64,000 bases of DNA, from NCBI RefSeq assembly GCF_000717055.1, contig NZ_JNXI01000037.1:62001-126000 (forward strand), written 5' to 3'. Every line of letters begins with the position of its first letter. Within the stretch, counting starts at the first letter, position 1. Below, piece after piece: positions 17,117-25,442 of the stretch. This DNA comes from Streptomyces iakyrus. GTDB taxonomy: Bacteria > Actinomycetota > Actinomycetes > Streptomycetales > Streptomycetaceae. Under the pieces are notes generated by a model that saw only the letters and a list, made by a program, of their open reading frames with translations, was not told the DNA's origin and did no database searches. The position numbers were made by a program, and so were the translations under genes.

Positions 17117-17736
17117 GCCGGGCCTCCCATCGGCGACGGGCTCACCTGGGCGAGGGCCGCGCGCAGTTCGGCGCGGGCGCGCATCGCCCGGGACTTGACG
17201 GTGCCCTCGGGTATACCGAGGAGCCGGGCGGTTTCGCGGGTGGTCAGCCCGTCGACCACCGTGGCGCGCAGCACTTCGCGCAGCTCGGGCGAGATCCTGT
17301 CGAGGGCGGTGCCCACGTCGCCGTACTCCAGCCCCGCCAGCACCCGGTCCTCCGCGGACGGCGCGGACGCCGTCGGCCGGCAGTCGTCCCCCGCCTCCTC
17401 CATCGGCGCCGTCCGCAGCCGCGCGGTCCGCTGCTGCACCCGCCAGGCGTCGACCAGGCGGCGCGCGGCGATCGTCCACAGCCAGCCGCCGGCGTCCTCG
17501 CCGCGGTGCGCGTCCGCGGACCGCCACACCGTGACGAATGTGTCTTGCAGCACCTCGCGCACGACCTCCGGATCGGCGCAGCGCCGGGTCAGCCGCGCGT
17601 ACAGCCATCCCGCGTGCCGGTCGTACAGCGCGGCCATCGCCGCCGAGTCCCCGCCCGCGACCGCCCGTAGCAGCGCCGCGTCCGAGTCCCCCTCGTCCGT
17701 CTCCCGGTGGCCCCCCATGGGGCGGAACAGTCTCAC
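17113..17736 (-). CDS. ECF RNA polymerase sigma factor
   Basis: A 207-residue sigma-70 family factor. Region 2 spans ~25-95 (LYDRHAGWLYARLTRR..., VLQDTFVTVWRSADAHRG, GGWLWTIAARRLVDAWR) and region 4 ~135-190 (RISPELREVLRATVVDGLTTRETARLLGIPEGTVKSRAMRAR with its helix-turn-helix). The GTG at 17736 lacks a strong ribosome site; an ATG at 17718 is worse. It heads a five-gene operon with a zinc-finger anti-sigma candidate and an ABC exporter. Such factors usually activate their own promoter; a GAAC-N15-CGTC element lies upstream. Confidence 0.93.
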   Translation of the reverse strand: MRLFRPMGGHRETDEGDSDAALLRAVAGGDSAAMAALYDRHAGWLYARLTRRCADPEVVREVLQDTFVTVWRSADAHRGEDAGGWLWTIAARRLVDAWRVQQRTARLRTAPMEEAGDDCRPTASAPSAEDRVLAGLEYGDVGTALDRISPELREVLRATVVDGLTTRETARLLGIPEGTVKSRAMRARAELRAALAQVSPSPMGGPA

Positions 17737-17748
17737 ACCCCGTCTATC

Positions 17749-17771
17749 GACGGCCTCGGTGGCGCCGGTTC
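17749..17771 (-). promoter_or_regulatory. Candidate ECF-type promoter for the sigma-factor operon
   Basis: On the minus strand GAAC (17771-17768) and CGTC (17752-17749) are 15 nt apart and 13 nt before the GTG at 17736. This resembles GAAC/CGTC promoters of autoregulated ECF factors. It overlaps the stop codon of the hexosaminidase gene. By-eye call only. Confidence 0.35.
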
Positions 17772-20622
17772 ACGGCGCGACGGCGTACGCCTCCGCCGAC
17801 CACAGCGAATACCCGTAGGGGGTGGCCCGCTTGTCCCCCTGCACGCGCACGAAGCGCACGTCCCTCTCGTCCATGCGGATGTCCTCGCGGCCGCCCCGGC
17901 TGTCCCCGACCGTGGCGGCGGTGCGCCAGCGGCGGCCGTCCGGGGACACCTGGACGCGGTAGGCCGAGGGGTGGGCGTCCTGCCAGTGCAGCGCGACCCG
18001 GCCGAGCCGCGCCGGGCGGGCCAGCTCGACCTGCCACCACGCGCCGTCCTCGGCCGGGGACGACCAGCGGGTCTCCGGGTCGCCGTCGTTCGCCGCCCGC
18101 GCGGGGAAGTCGGGCGTCTCGTCGCCCGAGGAGCGAGCGGTGCCGGAGCGGGCGAGGTCGGGGCCGCCGGTGGGCGGGACGGCCCGCACGGCGAGGGTGC
18201 GGTCCGCCCCCGCGAACCCGAGCCGGACGTCGTGGGACCGCATCGGGGTGCCGCGTTCCACGGTCACCTCGACCGGGACCTCCACCGTCGTGCCGCGCCG
18301 CACGGTCAGCTCGCCCTCCGGCACCCGGACCCGGACGCCCTCGGGTGCCTTCGCCGTGAGCCGGCCGCGGGTGTCGGCGGGGCGCAGCGACCCGAGCCGC
18401 GCGGTCAGCCGCTCGGTCCGGCCGGTCTCGACGTCCGCCCGGTCCCGGGGCAGGCCGAGGGAGACGGCGGGCGCGTCGGTGAACCAGGGGATGAGGTGGC
18501 GGACGTGGGAGGGGGCGGCTCCGGTGATCCGCAGGGCGTCGGCCCGGGCCCCGAGCCGCACCTCGGTCGCCCCGGACCCGTCCAGCCGGCCCGCCTCCCG
18601 CCAGCCCCGCCCCGGCACGTGCACCTCGACCCCGCCCTCGGTGCCCGGCTCGGTCAGGGCCGTCACGGCGCTCAGCGCCCGGGGCCGCGGGAGGCGGAGG
18701 GTGCGGCCGTCGCCGGGGTTGCGGGGCGGCTCGTGGTCGATACCCGACCAGGCCGTGTACGACTTCTGCGCCCGCTGGAGGAAGGGGTCCAGGACGTCCT
18801 TGCCGACCTGGACCGGCGCCGACTCCAGCCGGGCCCGCAGCACACCGACCCTGCGGTACGCCGCCCAGGCCGCCGCCGCGTCCCCGGAGCGCTGGGCGTC
18901 CAGCATGCCGAGCGCGGCCGTGCCCGCCTCGCCGTAGTCCGCCAGCTGCTCGGACCAGGGGCCCACCTCGGAGCCGAGGGCGGTGCCGGCCAGCCGCCGG
19001 GGCAGCTCGCGCAGCACGGTGAAGGCCTCGCGCAGCCGCCGCGCCGCGTCACCGCCGGTGTCCGCGCCGCCGGCCGTGCGGGACCGCCAGTACGCCTCGG
19101 TCAGCGGCCGCAGATACGCCGACTCCTCGTCGCCCAGGACCGACGAGGCGTCGTTGCCGGCGAGCGCGGCCAGGGCCTGCTCCCGGCGCCGGTCCCCGCC
19201 CGCGAGGTCGGCGATCGCGGCGCGCCAGGACTCCCCGGGGCGGTACGCGCGCGGGTTCCAGGCGTAGTCAGCGGCGGTGAACAGCGGGATGCGGGACGCC
19301 TCCGGCTGCTGCATCGCGTTGGCGAGCAGGGCGGCCGAACCGGTCGCGACGGCCGGCTCACGGCCCTGGTAGGGGCCGAGGAAGATGCGGCCGGGGGCGT
19401 AGTCGTTGACCGGGTAGTTGTCCATGGTGACGAGCGGGTGCCCGAAGGCCCTGCGCGCGTCGGCCAGTTCGCGGCCCGTGATGGTGCGGGGCACCACCCC
19501 GACACCCGTCCACGCCACCTCGACGCCCGCGGCCAGCTCGCTCGCCAGCGCCCGCCGGTAGTCGGTCGCGCCGTCCTCGTAGTACTCGGTCGGCATCAGG
19601 GACAGGCGCGCGGCGCCGGGGTGCCGCTGCGCCAGGTGCCGGGCCACCGCGTTCGCCACCCGGGCCTGCGCCCGCGCCGCCGCCTCGGGGCCGGAGCCGA
19701 ACCGGTCGCCGTCCGCCCCGCAGTGCCACTCGCTGTAGCTGACGTCCTGGAACTGGAGCTGGAACGCCCGGAAGCCCAGCGCCCACATCGCGTCCAGCTT
19801 GCGCGTCAGCGCCCGTACGTCGTCGTCCGACGCGAAGCACATCGCCTGGCCCGGGGCCACCGCCCAGCCGAGCGTGACGTGGTTGCGGCGCGCCCGCTCG
19901 GCCAGCTCCCGGAACCCGGCCCGCTGCCGCGCCGGGTAGGGCTCACGCCAGCGAGCCTGCCGGTAGAGGTCGTCGCCGGGGGCGTACAGGTAGCGGTTCT
20001 GCTTGGTGCGGCCCATGAAGTCCAGCTGGGCCAGCCGCTGCCGGTGCGTCCAGGCGGTGCCGTAGAAGCCCTCGGTGATGCCGCGTACGGCGGTGCCGGG
20101 CCAGTCGCGGACGACGGCCGACGCGATCGTACTGTCGGGGCGCAGGAGCTGTCGCAGCGTCTGCACGGCGTGGAAGAGGCCGTCCTCGCCGGTGCCGGTG
20201 AGGGAGACGCCGTCCGCGCCCACGGACAGTTCGTATCCGCCGGCGGGGAGGGCGTGCCGGTCGCCCGGGCGGACGGGTTCCGTACGGGCGCGCACGACCA
20301 GGGCGCCCGGCCCGGGCGTGTCCGTGATCCGGCGCGCCCCGGCCTGGCGCAGCAGCTCCCGCAGGGCTGCGACGACATGGGGGTCCGCATCCGGCCCGGT
20401 GATCAGGGCGACCTCGTCCGGCACCGTCACCGGGGCGCCGTTCGAGCGCAGTGACTGCGGGCGCGGCCAGACGGAGAGGTCCGGTCCGGCTGTGTCGGGG
20501 GCCGTCCTGGCGGTCGCAGCGGGGCCGGGCGGAGCCGACATCGCGGCGGGCGGGGCCGCGAGGCTCCCGGCGACGACGGCGACCGCGAGGGCCGCGGCCC
20601 GCTTCCCACGCCGCAGTCCCAC
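17770..20622 (-). CDS. Secreted GH84-type beta-N-acetylhexosaminidase with C-terminal F5/8C (CBM32) domain
   Basis: A 950-residue secreted enzyme. GTG 20622 has GGAGG 6 nt upstream and opens a signal peptide (MGLRRGKRAA..., cleavage near AMSA); an ATG at 20700 would spoil it. A family-20b-like N-domain (~45-175) precedes a GH84 TIM barrel (~180-470) starting RGITEGFYGTAW. Helical and beta domains follow, then a CBM32-like domain (~815-950) with NDGDPETRWSSP and WWQVELARPARLG. GH84 enzymes remove GlcNAc by substrate-assisted catalysis with a consecutive Asp pair. Here the aligned pair is Gln292-Asp293 (FQDVSYSEW), so the residue that normally polarises the N-acetyl group is changed. Likely roles are GlcNAc-polymer or glycan breakdown. 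Confidence 0.88.
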   Translation of the reverse strand: MGLRRGKRAAALAVAVVAGSLAAPPAAMSAPPGPAATARTAPDTAGPDLSVWPRPQSLRSNGAPVTVPDEVALITGPDADPHVVAALRELLRQAGARRITDTPGPGALVVRARTEPVRPGDRHALPAGGYELSVGADGVSLTGTGEDGLFHAVQTLRQLLRPDSTIASAVVRDWPGTAVRGITEGFYGTAWTHRQRLAQLDFMGRTKQNRYLYAPGDDLYRQARWREPYPARQRAGFRELAERARRNHVTLGWAVAPGQAMCFASDDDVRALTRKLDAMWALGFRAFQLQFQDVSYSEWHCGADGDRFGSGPEAAARAQARVANAVARHLAQRHPGAARLSLMPTEYYEDGATDYRRALASELAAGVEVAWTGVGVVPRTITGRELADARRAFGHPLVTMDNYPVNDYAPGRIFLGPYQGREPAVATGSAALLANAMQQPEASRIPLFTAADYAWNPRAYRPGESWRAAIADLAGGDRRREQALAALAGNDASSVLGDEESAYLRPLTEAYWRSRTAGGADTGGDAARRLREAFTVLRELPRRLAGTALGSEVGPWSEQLADYGEAGTAALGMLDAQRSGDAAAAWAAYRRVGVLRARLESAPVQVGKDVLDPFLQRAQKSYTAWSGIDHEPPRNPGDGRTLRLPRPRALSAVTALTEPGTEGGVEVHVPGRGWREAGRLDGSGATEVRLGARADALRITGAAPSHVRHLIPWFTDAPAVSLGLPRDRADVETGRTERLTARLGSLRPADTRGRLTAKAPEGVRVRVPEGELTVRRGTTVEVPVEVTVERGTPMRSHDVRLGFAGADRTLAVRAVPPTGGPDLARSGTARSSGDETPDFPARAANDGDPETRWSSPAEDGAWWQVELARPARLGRVALHWQDAHPSAYRVQVSPDGRRWRTAATVGDSRGGREDIRMDERDVRFVRVQGDKRATPYGYSLWSAEAYAVAP

Positions 20623-20847
20623 AGGCCCCCTCCAGATGCGTTCCGACCGGCACGACGAGCCCACCACCCGCCCGGTGACGGTGTCAACGAGAGTGGCCAT
20701 TGTGGGGGAAATGCCGGAATCTGGAGTATGTGGAGGGGAGTGGGATGTGAGCAAAGGCACGATGTTCGGCCCGGGGCGTCTGCCTTCGCCTCGACTGGGT
20801 AGGGCTGCGATGACCCGTTGAAAGCCGTACCCGACAAGGAGGCCCCC

Positions 20848-21105
20848 GTGGCTGCGATGACTTTCCTTCCGCTCCCGGCCCCGTCCAAACCCGTGGCGGA
20901 CCAGTCCGCCGACCTCGACGACCCCCACCATGCCGACCCCCGCTACTGCGTTTTCAGCTCCGAGAGCACCCACACCGAACTGCCGCTGACCAGCGAGCCC
21001 CCGCTGCCCGACGCCGAGCCCCTCACCAGTGAGCCGCCGCTCGCCGAAGCCGCTCCCCTGACCAGCGAGCCCCCGGCCTTCGTCCCGGACCTCACGAGGA
21101 TGTAG
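20848..21105 (+). CDS. Small protein with LTSEPP repeats, upstream of malQ
   Basis: An 85-residue acidic, Pro-rich, probably disordered protein with no known domain. GTG 20848 follows a perfect AAGGAGG by 5 nt. The C-terminal half carries three copies of PLTSEPP (in TELPLTSEPPLPD, AEPLTSEPPLAE, APLTSEPPAF). It ends in TAG directly before the malQ ATG, so the two are co-transcribed. Function unknown. It could be a regulatory or scaffold peptide for glucan metabolism. The strong ribosome site and the repeat structure argue that it is really made. Confidence 0.75.
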   Translation: MAAMTFLPLPAPSKPVADQSADLDDPHHADPRYCVFSSESTHTELPLTSEPPLPDAEPLTSEPPLAEAAPLTSEPPAFVPDLTRM

Positions 21106-23226
21106 ATGACCGCACCCCGGCCGGCCGACCCGCCCTCCGAGGACCTGTCCCGCCTCGCCGCTCTGCACGGCGTCGCCACCTCCTACAGCCCGTCCCCGGA
21201 CCGCTCGGTCGCGGCCTCGGCCACCGCGGTCACCCTGGCCCTGGCCGCCCTCGGCGTGGACGCGAGCACGCCCGGCGCCGTACGCGCCGCGCTCGCGGCC
21301 CGCGAGGGGGAACTGGGCGAACGGCTGCTGCCCCCGACCGTCGTCGGCTGGAGCGGCAGCCCCCCGGCCGCCCTGGCCGCGCTTCCCGGAGGAACCCGGC
21401 TGCGGATCGACACCGAGCAGGGCGAGAGCCGCGCCTCGGCGGACGGGCTCCCGCCCGGCGTCCACCGGCTGACCGCGACCACCCCCGACGGCCGCACCGC
21501 CACCGCCCACCTGATCGTCGCACCGCCCCGCCTGCCCGCCCCCGCCGGACGCTCCTACGGACTCCTCGTCCAGCTCTACTCGCTGCTGTCCCGCCGCTCC
21601 TGGGGCATGGGGGACCTCGGTGACCTCGCCGAGCTGGCCGGGTGGGCCGGACGGTCGCTCGGCGCCGGATTCGTCCAGGTCAACCCGCTGCACGCGGCCG
21701 TTCCCGGAGCCCCCACCGACCCCTCTCCGTACCGCCCCTCCTCGCGCCGCTTCCCCGACCCCGTACACCTGCGCATCGAGGACGTCCCGGAAGCCGCGTA
21801 CGTCGAGGATCCCGGACGCCTGCGCGCCCTGCTGGAGAGATCCGGACGGCTGCGCGAAGCGGTGCTGCACCAGGGCGCGTTGATCGACCGGGACGCCGTG
21901 TGGGAGCTCAAGCGGGAGGCACTGGAGCTGCTCGGCGAGGTCCCGCTCGGCCCCGGCCGGCGCGCCGCCTACTGCGACTTCCTCGCCGGGCAGGGCCAGG
22001 CCCTGGAGGACCACGCCACCTGGTGCGCGCTCGCCGAGGTGCACGGCTCCGACTGGCACCGCTGGCCGACCGGCCTGCGCGACCCGCGCTCGGCCGAGAC
22101 GGCCCGGGCCCGCAACGGCCTCATGGACCGGGTCGACTTCTGGTCCCGGCTCGCCTGGCTCACCGACACCCAGCTGACCGCCGCGCAGCGCGCCGGGCGC
22201 GAGGCCGGGATGCCGGTCGGGATCGTGCACGACCTCGCCGTCGGCGTCCACCCCGGCGGCGCCGACGCCTGGGCACAGCAGGAGTACTTCGCCGCCGGCA
22301 TGTCCGTGGGCGCCCCGCCGGACGCCTTCAACGCCCGCGGCCAGGACTGGGGCCTGCCGCCCTGGCGGCCCGACCGCCTGGCCGCGTCCGGCTACGCCCC
22401 GTTCCGCGAGCTGCTGCGCGCCCTGTTCCGCTACGCCGGAGCGCTGCGCATCGACCACGTCATGGGCCTGTTCCGCCTCTGGTGGGTCCCGCAGGGCCAC
22501 CCGCCCACCGAGGGCACCTACGTCCGCTACGACGCCGAGGCCATGCTCGCCGTCCTCGTCCTTGAGGCCTCCCGGGCCGGGGCACTGGTGATCGGCGAGG
22601 ACCTCGGCACCGTCGAACCGGGGGTGCGCGAGGCCCTGCGCGAGCGCGGGGTGCTCGGCACGTCCGTGCTCTGGTTCGAACGCGACTGGGACGGCGACGG
22701 CCGCCCCCTGCCCCCCGACGGCTGGCGCGCCGACTGCCTGGCCACGGCCACCACCCACGACCTGCCCTCCACGGCCGCCCGTCTCACCGGCGAGCACGTC
22801 GAACTGCGCGACAGCCTGGGTCTGCTGACCAGGCCCCTGGAGGAGGAGCGCGCCGAGGCCGCCGCCGACGTGGGGGAGTGGCTGTCCGCGCTCTCCCGGC
22901 TCGGCCTGCTGCACGGCACGGGCGGCGGTGGCGACCCGTCGTCGGAGGAGGCCCAGATCCAGGCCGTCCACCGCTTCCTGCTGCGCACCCCGGCCCGCAT
23001 GGTCGGCGTCTGGCTCCCGGACGGCGTCGGCGACCGCCGCCCGCAGAACCTGCCCGGCACCTGGGACCAGTACCCGAACTGGCGCCTGCCGATCGCGGAC
23101 GCGCAGGGGCGTCCGGTGACGCTGGAGGACCTGGCGGCCTCGCCGCGGCTGCGCGCGCTGATGGAGGTGCTCAGGGGCGACGGGCACGAGGCCGGGGAGC
23201 ACGAGGCCGGGGAGGGTGGGCCGTGA
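21106..23226 (+). CDS. malQ: 4-alpha-glucanotransferase (amylomaltase)
   Basis: A 706-residue GH77 enzyme that transfers 1,4-alpha-glucan segments in maltodextrin and glycogen metabolism in the cytoplasm. The catalytic residues are readable: nucleophile Asp450 (ALRIDHVMGL), acid/base Glu498 (VIGEDLGTVEPGV) and stabilising Asp552 (TTHDLPST). The N-terminal ~140 residues form the extra domain found in the long actinobacterial and E. coli-type MalQ. The final ~15 residues are a Glu/Gly-rich tail (HEAGEHEAGEGG). ATG 21106 directly follows the TAG of the LTSEPP protein, with GAGG upstream. Confidence 0.96.
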   Translation: MTAPRPADPPSEDLSRLAALHGVATSYSPSPDRSVAASATAVTLALAALGVDASTPGAVRAALAAREGELGERLLPPTVVGWSGSPPAALAALPGGTRLRIDTEQGESRASADGLPPGVHRLTATTPDGRTATAHLIVAPPRLPAPAGRSYGLLVQLYSLLSRRSWGMGDLGDLAELAGWAGRSLGAGFVQVNPLHAAVPGAPTDPSPYRPSSRRFPDPVHLRIEDVPEAAYVEDPGRLRALLERSGRLREAVLHQGALIDRDAVWELKREALELLGEVPLGPGRRAAYCDFLAGQGQALEDHATWCALAEVHGSDWHRWPTGLRDPRSAETARARNGLMDRVDFWSRLAWLTDTQLTAAQRAGREAGMPVGIVHDLAVGVHPGGADAWAQQEYFAAGMSVGAPPDAFNARGQDWGLPPWRPDRLAASGYAPFRELLRALFRYAGALRIDHVMGLFRLWWVPQGHPPTEGTYVRYDAEAMLAVLVLEASRAGALVIGEDLGTVEPGVREALRERGVLGTSVLWFERDWDGDGRPLPPDGWRADCLATATTHDLPSTAARLTGEHVELRDSLGLLTRPLEEERAEAAADVGEWLSALSRLGLLHGTGGGGDPSSEEAQIQAVHRFLLRTPARMVGVWLPDGVGDRRPQNLPGTWDQYPNWRLPIADAQGRPVTLEDLAASPRLRALMEVLRGDGHEAGEHEAGEGGP

Positions 23227-23277
23227 GGCGAGGGCCTCTTACGGCACCCCGGGCGCGCGGCCCCGGTCGGCGTTGGA

Positions 23278-23283
23278 TATTTT
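23278..23283 (+). promoter_or_regulatory. Candidate -10 element for a leaderless transcript
   Basis: TATTTT ends 6 nt before the GTG at 23290, and no ribosome-binding site is present. TAnnnT placed 6-7 nt before a start codon is the usual signature of leaderless mRNAs in actinobacteria. Confidence 0.5.
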
Positions 23284-23289
23284 GACACC

Positions 23290-23577
23290 GTGGACAAGAA
23301 GAACGCCCTGCGCGCCGGCGCCCTGGCAGCCGGTACGACGCTGATGATGCTGCTCATGTCGTCCCCCGCGAGCGCGCTGACCCGCGACGACGGTGACGAC
23401 CCCGGCCCGGGCCTGAGCGTCATCGAGACGCTGGGCCTCTTCGTCGTGGCCCCGATCGCGCTGTACCTGGTCATCCACGCACTGGTGGTGATCGGCGACA
23501 AGTCGCACAAGAAGAAGGACCCGACCAGCTCCAACATCGCCACCAAGGCCGAGGCGAAGAGCGAAGTCAAGGCCTGA
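23290..23577 (+). CDS. Small secreted/membrane protein
   Basis: A 95-residue protein. Residues 1-30 are a signal peptide or first TM (basic MDKKNALRAG, hydrophobic TTLMMLLMSS, cleavage near ASA). A short Asp/Gly-rich linker and a second hydrophobic segment (~47-67, LGLFVVAPIALYLVIHALVV) follow. The tail is Lys-rich (DKSHKKKDPTSSNIATKAEAKSEVKA). It would therefore be a single-TM protein with a short outside loop and a cytoplasmic basic tail. No family or function recognised. The GTG has no Shine-Dalgarno and seems leaderless. A strong terminator follows. Confidence 0.8.
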   Translation: MDKKNALRAGALAAGTTLMMLLMSSPASALTRDDGDDPGPGLSVIETLGLFVVAPIALYLVIHALVVIGDKSHKKKDPTSSNIATKAEAKSEVKA

Positions 23578-23591
23578 TCCGCTTTCCTCTT

Positions 23592-23628
23592 CGAGGGCGC
23601 CGTTGCGACATCCGCGACGGCGCCCTCG
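23592..23628. terminator. Bidirectional terminator
   Basis: Sixteen paired positions (one G-T) between 23592-23607 and 23613-23628 around an ACATC loop, placed between the convergent small membrane-protein gene and marR. It should serve both. Confidence 0.85.
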
Positions 23629-23633
23629 TCGCG

Positions 23634-24146
23634 TTAGCGCCGGTCCGCCCCGGCCAGCAGGTCCCGCAGCAGACCGGCCAGCTGCCCGGCCCGTTCCGCG
23701 CCCAGGGCGGACAGGGCCTCCGTCTGCACCGCGAGCCCCGCCCCGACCGCCTCGTCGACCAGCGCGAGGCCCTCATCGGTGAGCGTGACCTGCAACCCGC
23801 GCCGGTCGTGCGGGTCGGGGGAGCGGCGCAGCAGCCCCGCCCGCTCCAGCTTGTCCAGCCGTCCCGTCATGCCGCCGGTGGTGAGCATCAGCGTCGCGGA
23901 GAGGTGCCGGGGCGAGAGCGTAAAGGGCTCGCCGGAGCGGCGCAGGGTGGCCAGGACGTCGAACTCCCCGCGTGAGATGCCGAATTTCGCGTAGGCCTGG
24001 CCCACCCGCTCGCCGATCGCGTGCGAGAGCCGGTTGATCCGGCCGAAGACCTCCATGGCGGTGGTGTCGAGGTCGGGCCGGACCGTCGCCCACTGGCCGA
24101 TGATCGCGTCGACGGGGTCCTTGCGCTGCTCCGGGCGTTCGCTCAT
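23634..24146 (-). CDS. MarR-family transcriptional regulator
   Basis: A 170-residue winged-helix dimer. The DNA-binding part is around residues 55-120 (GISRGEFDVLATLRRSG, LSATLMLTTGGMTGRLDKLERAGLL, and the wing RSPDPHDRRGLQVTLTDEG). ATG 24146 is the first start after the promoter region. It is divergent from an EamA exporter gene, with a 12-bp inverted repeat between them. The usual logic applies: it represses the exporter and itself until a small molecule binds. The ligand is unknown. Confidence 0.93.
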   Translation of the reverse strand: MSERPEQRKDPVDAIIGQWATVRPDLDTTAMEVFGRINRLSHAIGERVGQAYAKFGISRGEFDVLATLRRSGEPFTLSPRHLSATLMLTTGGMTGRLDKLERAGLLRRSPDPHDRRGLQVTLTDEGLALVDEAVGAGLAVQTEALSALGAERAGQLAGLLRDLLAGADRR

Positions 24147-24180
24147 GCCACGAGTATCGGCCGCCTCTCGGTGACCTGCA

Positions 24181-24225
24181 AGAAAGTAGCTTGACTGAGA
24201 GTTGCTTAGCGGTAAGCTACTTTCT
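24181..24225. promoter_or_regulatory. marR/eamA operator and promoter
   Basis: AGAAAGTAGCTT (24181-24192) is the exact inverse of AAGCTACTTTCT (24214-24225). A smaller repeat, GCTTA-GCGG-TAAGC (24204-24217), lies inside. A plus-strand promoter TTGACT (24191-24196) - 16 nt - TAAGCT (24213-24218) is embedded, so MarR binding would block RNA polymerase. Confidence 0.75.
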
Positions 24226-24252
24226 GCCGACCTACTTCGAAGGGTGCTTCCC

Positions 24253-25188
24253 ATGGCCATTTCCCGACCGGCCCTCATCACCCTCACCGCCCTCGCGCCC
24301 GTCTCCTGGGGCACGACCTACGCGGTCACCACCCAGTTCCTCCCGCCCGACCGCCCCCTGTTCACCGCCCTGGTGCGCGCCCTGCCCGCCGGGCTGCTGC
24401 TGCTCACCCTCGCCCGGGTGCTGCCGCGCGGCGCCTGGTGGTGGAAGGCGGCCGTGCTCGGCGCGCTGAACATCGGCGCCTTCTTCCCGCTGCTGTTCCT
24501 CTCCGCGTACCGGCTGCCCGGCGGCCTCGCGGCGGTCGTCGGCTCGGCCGGGCCGCTGTTCGTGGCCGGCCTCTCGGTCCTGCTGCTCGGGCAGCGGCCG
24601 TCGGCGCGCACGCTGGTGACCGGGGCCGTGGCCGCGTTCGGCGTCAGCCTCGTCGTCCTGAAGGCGGCCGGGTCGCTGGACACGCTCGGTCTGCTGGCGG
24701 CCGTCGCCTCCACGGCGTCGATGTCGACCGGCACCGTGCTCACCCAGCGCTGGGGCCGCCCCGAGGGCGTCGGGCCGCTGGCCCTCACCGGCTGGCAGCT
24801 GACCGCCGGAGGCCTGCTGATCGCGCCGCTCGCCTTCCTGGTGGAAGGCGCGCCCCCGGCGCTGGACGGCCCGGCGCTCGGCGGCTACCTCTACCTCGCC
24901 GTCGCGAACACCGCCCTCGCGTACTGGCTGTGGTTCCGCGGCATCGGCCGCATGACCGCCACCCAGGTCACCTTCCTCGGCCCGCTCTCCCCGCTGACCG
25001 CGGCCGTCGTCGGCTGGGCGGCGCTCGGGCAGGCGCTGACGCCGGTGCAGCTGGTCGGCATGGGGCTGGCGTTCGGGGCGACGGTGGCGGGGCAGTTCGT
25101 CACCCGGCCGCCGCGAAAGCCCGGCCTGGCCGGGGGGAACGTCCGCGGTGGTGCGGTGGGGGTGCGGGGCGGGGTGTTGCGGCGGTAG
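24253..25188 (+). CDS. EamA-family (DMT) transporter
   Basis: A 311-residue inner-membrane protein with ten predicted TM helices in two EamA repeats (~10-135 and ~148-285). Typical sequences are PVSWGTTYAVTTQFLP and, in repeat 2, ANTALAYWLWFRGIGRMTATQVTFLGPLSP. ATG 24253 follows a short leader. The last ~20 residues are Gly/Arg-rich and hydrophilic; their DNA is duplicated 60 bp downstream. The divergent MarR gene and shared operator indicate an inducible exporter of a drug or metabolite. Substrate unknown. Confidence 0.93.
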   Translation: MAISRPALITLTALAPVSWGTTYAVTTQFLPPDRPLFTALVRALPAGLLLLTLARVLPRGAWWWKAAVLGALNIGAFFPLLFLSAYRLPGGLAAVVGSAGPLFVAGLSVLLLGQRPSARTLVTGAVAAFGVSLVVLKAAGSLDTLGLLAAVASTASMSTGTVLTQRWGRPEGVGPLALTGWQLTAGGLLIAPLAFLVEGAPPALDGPALGGYLYLAVANTALAYWLWFRGIGRMTATQVTFLGPLSPLTAAVVGWAALGQALTPVQLVGMGLAFGATVAGQFVTRPPRKPGLAGGNVRGGAVGVRGGVLRR

Positions 25189-25315
25189 GGGTGGGTGTCG
25201 CGCCGTATCAGCTCCTGGCCGGCGTCGTCCGGCTCTCGCGGCCGACCGGCGTGGCCGGGGGGAATGTCCGGGGTGCTGCGGTGGGGGTGCGGGGCGACGG
25301 GCGTTGCGGCGGTAG
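25124..25315. repeat. Direct repeat of the EamA gene 3' end
   Basis: 25124-25188 (last ~21 codons and TAG of the transporter) and 25249-25315 are near-identical ~65-bp segments, differing at a few positions and by a short indel. Both end GCGGCGGTAG. The copy is non-coding in context, so it looks like a local duplication. Confidence 0.8.
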
Positions 25316-25442
25316 CCGGGGGTCTCCGGCCGGAGTGGCCCCCGGGCCGGTCTCGCCCGGCCCTCGCGAATCCCCGGCCCGGAGGAGCGCTGCGGCGGTA
25401 CCGGTCGGCTCGACTGCCCATCGGCGGGCCGGCTACCGGTCG

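Noticed and set aside
13370..17736. Lantibiotic or other peptide biosynthesis cluster suggested by the ABC exporter
   Set aside because: No precursor peptide or modification enzyme is present; the ECF and anti-sigma pair fits a stress-response exporter better.
17770..23202. Minus-strand open frame extending the GH84 gene antisense through malQ
   Set aside because: The part beyond 20622 is antisense to malQ, lacks a domain and precedes a good GTG with signal peptide. It is a shadow caused by GC-biased codons.
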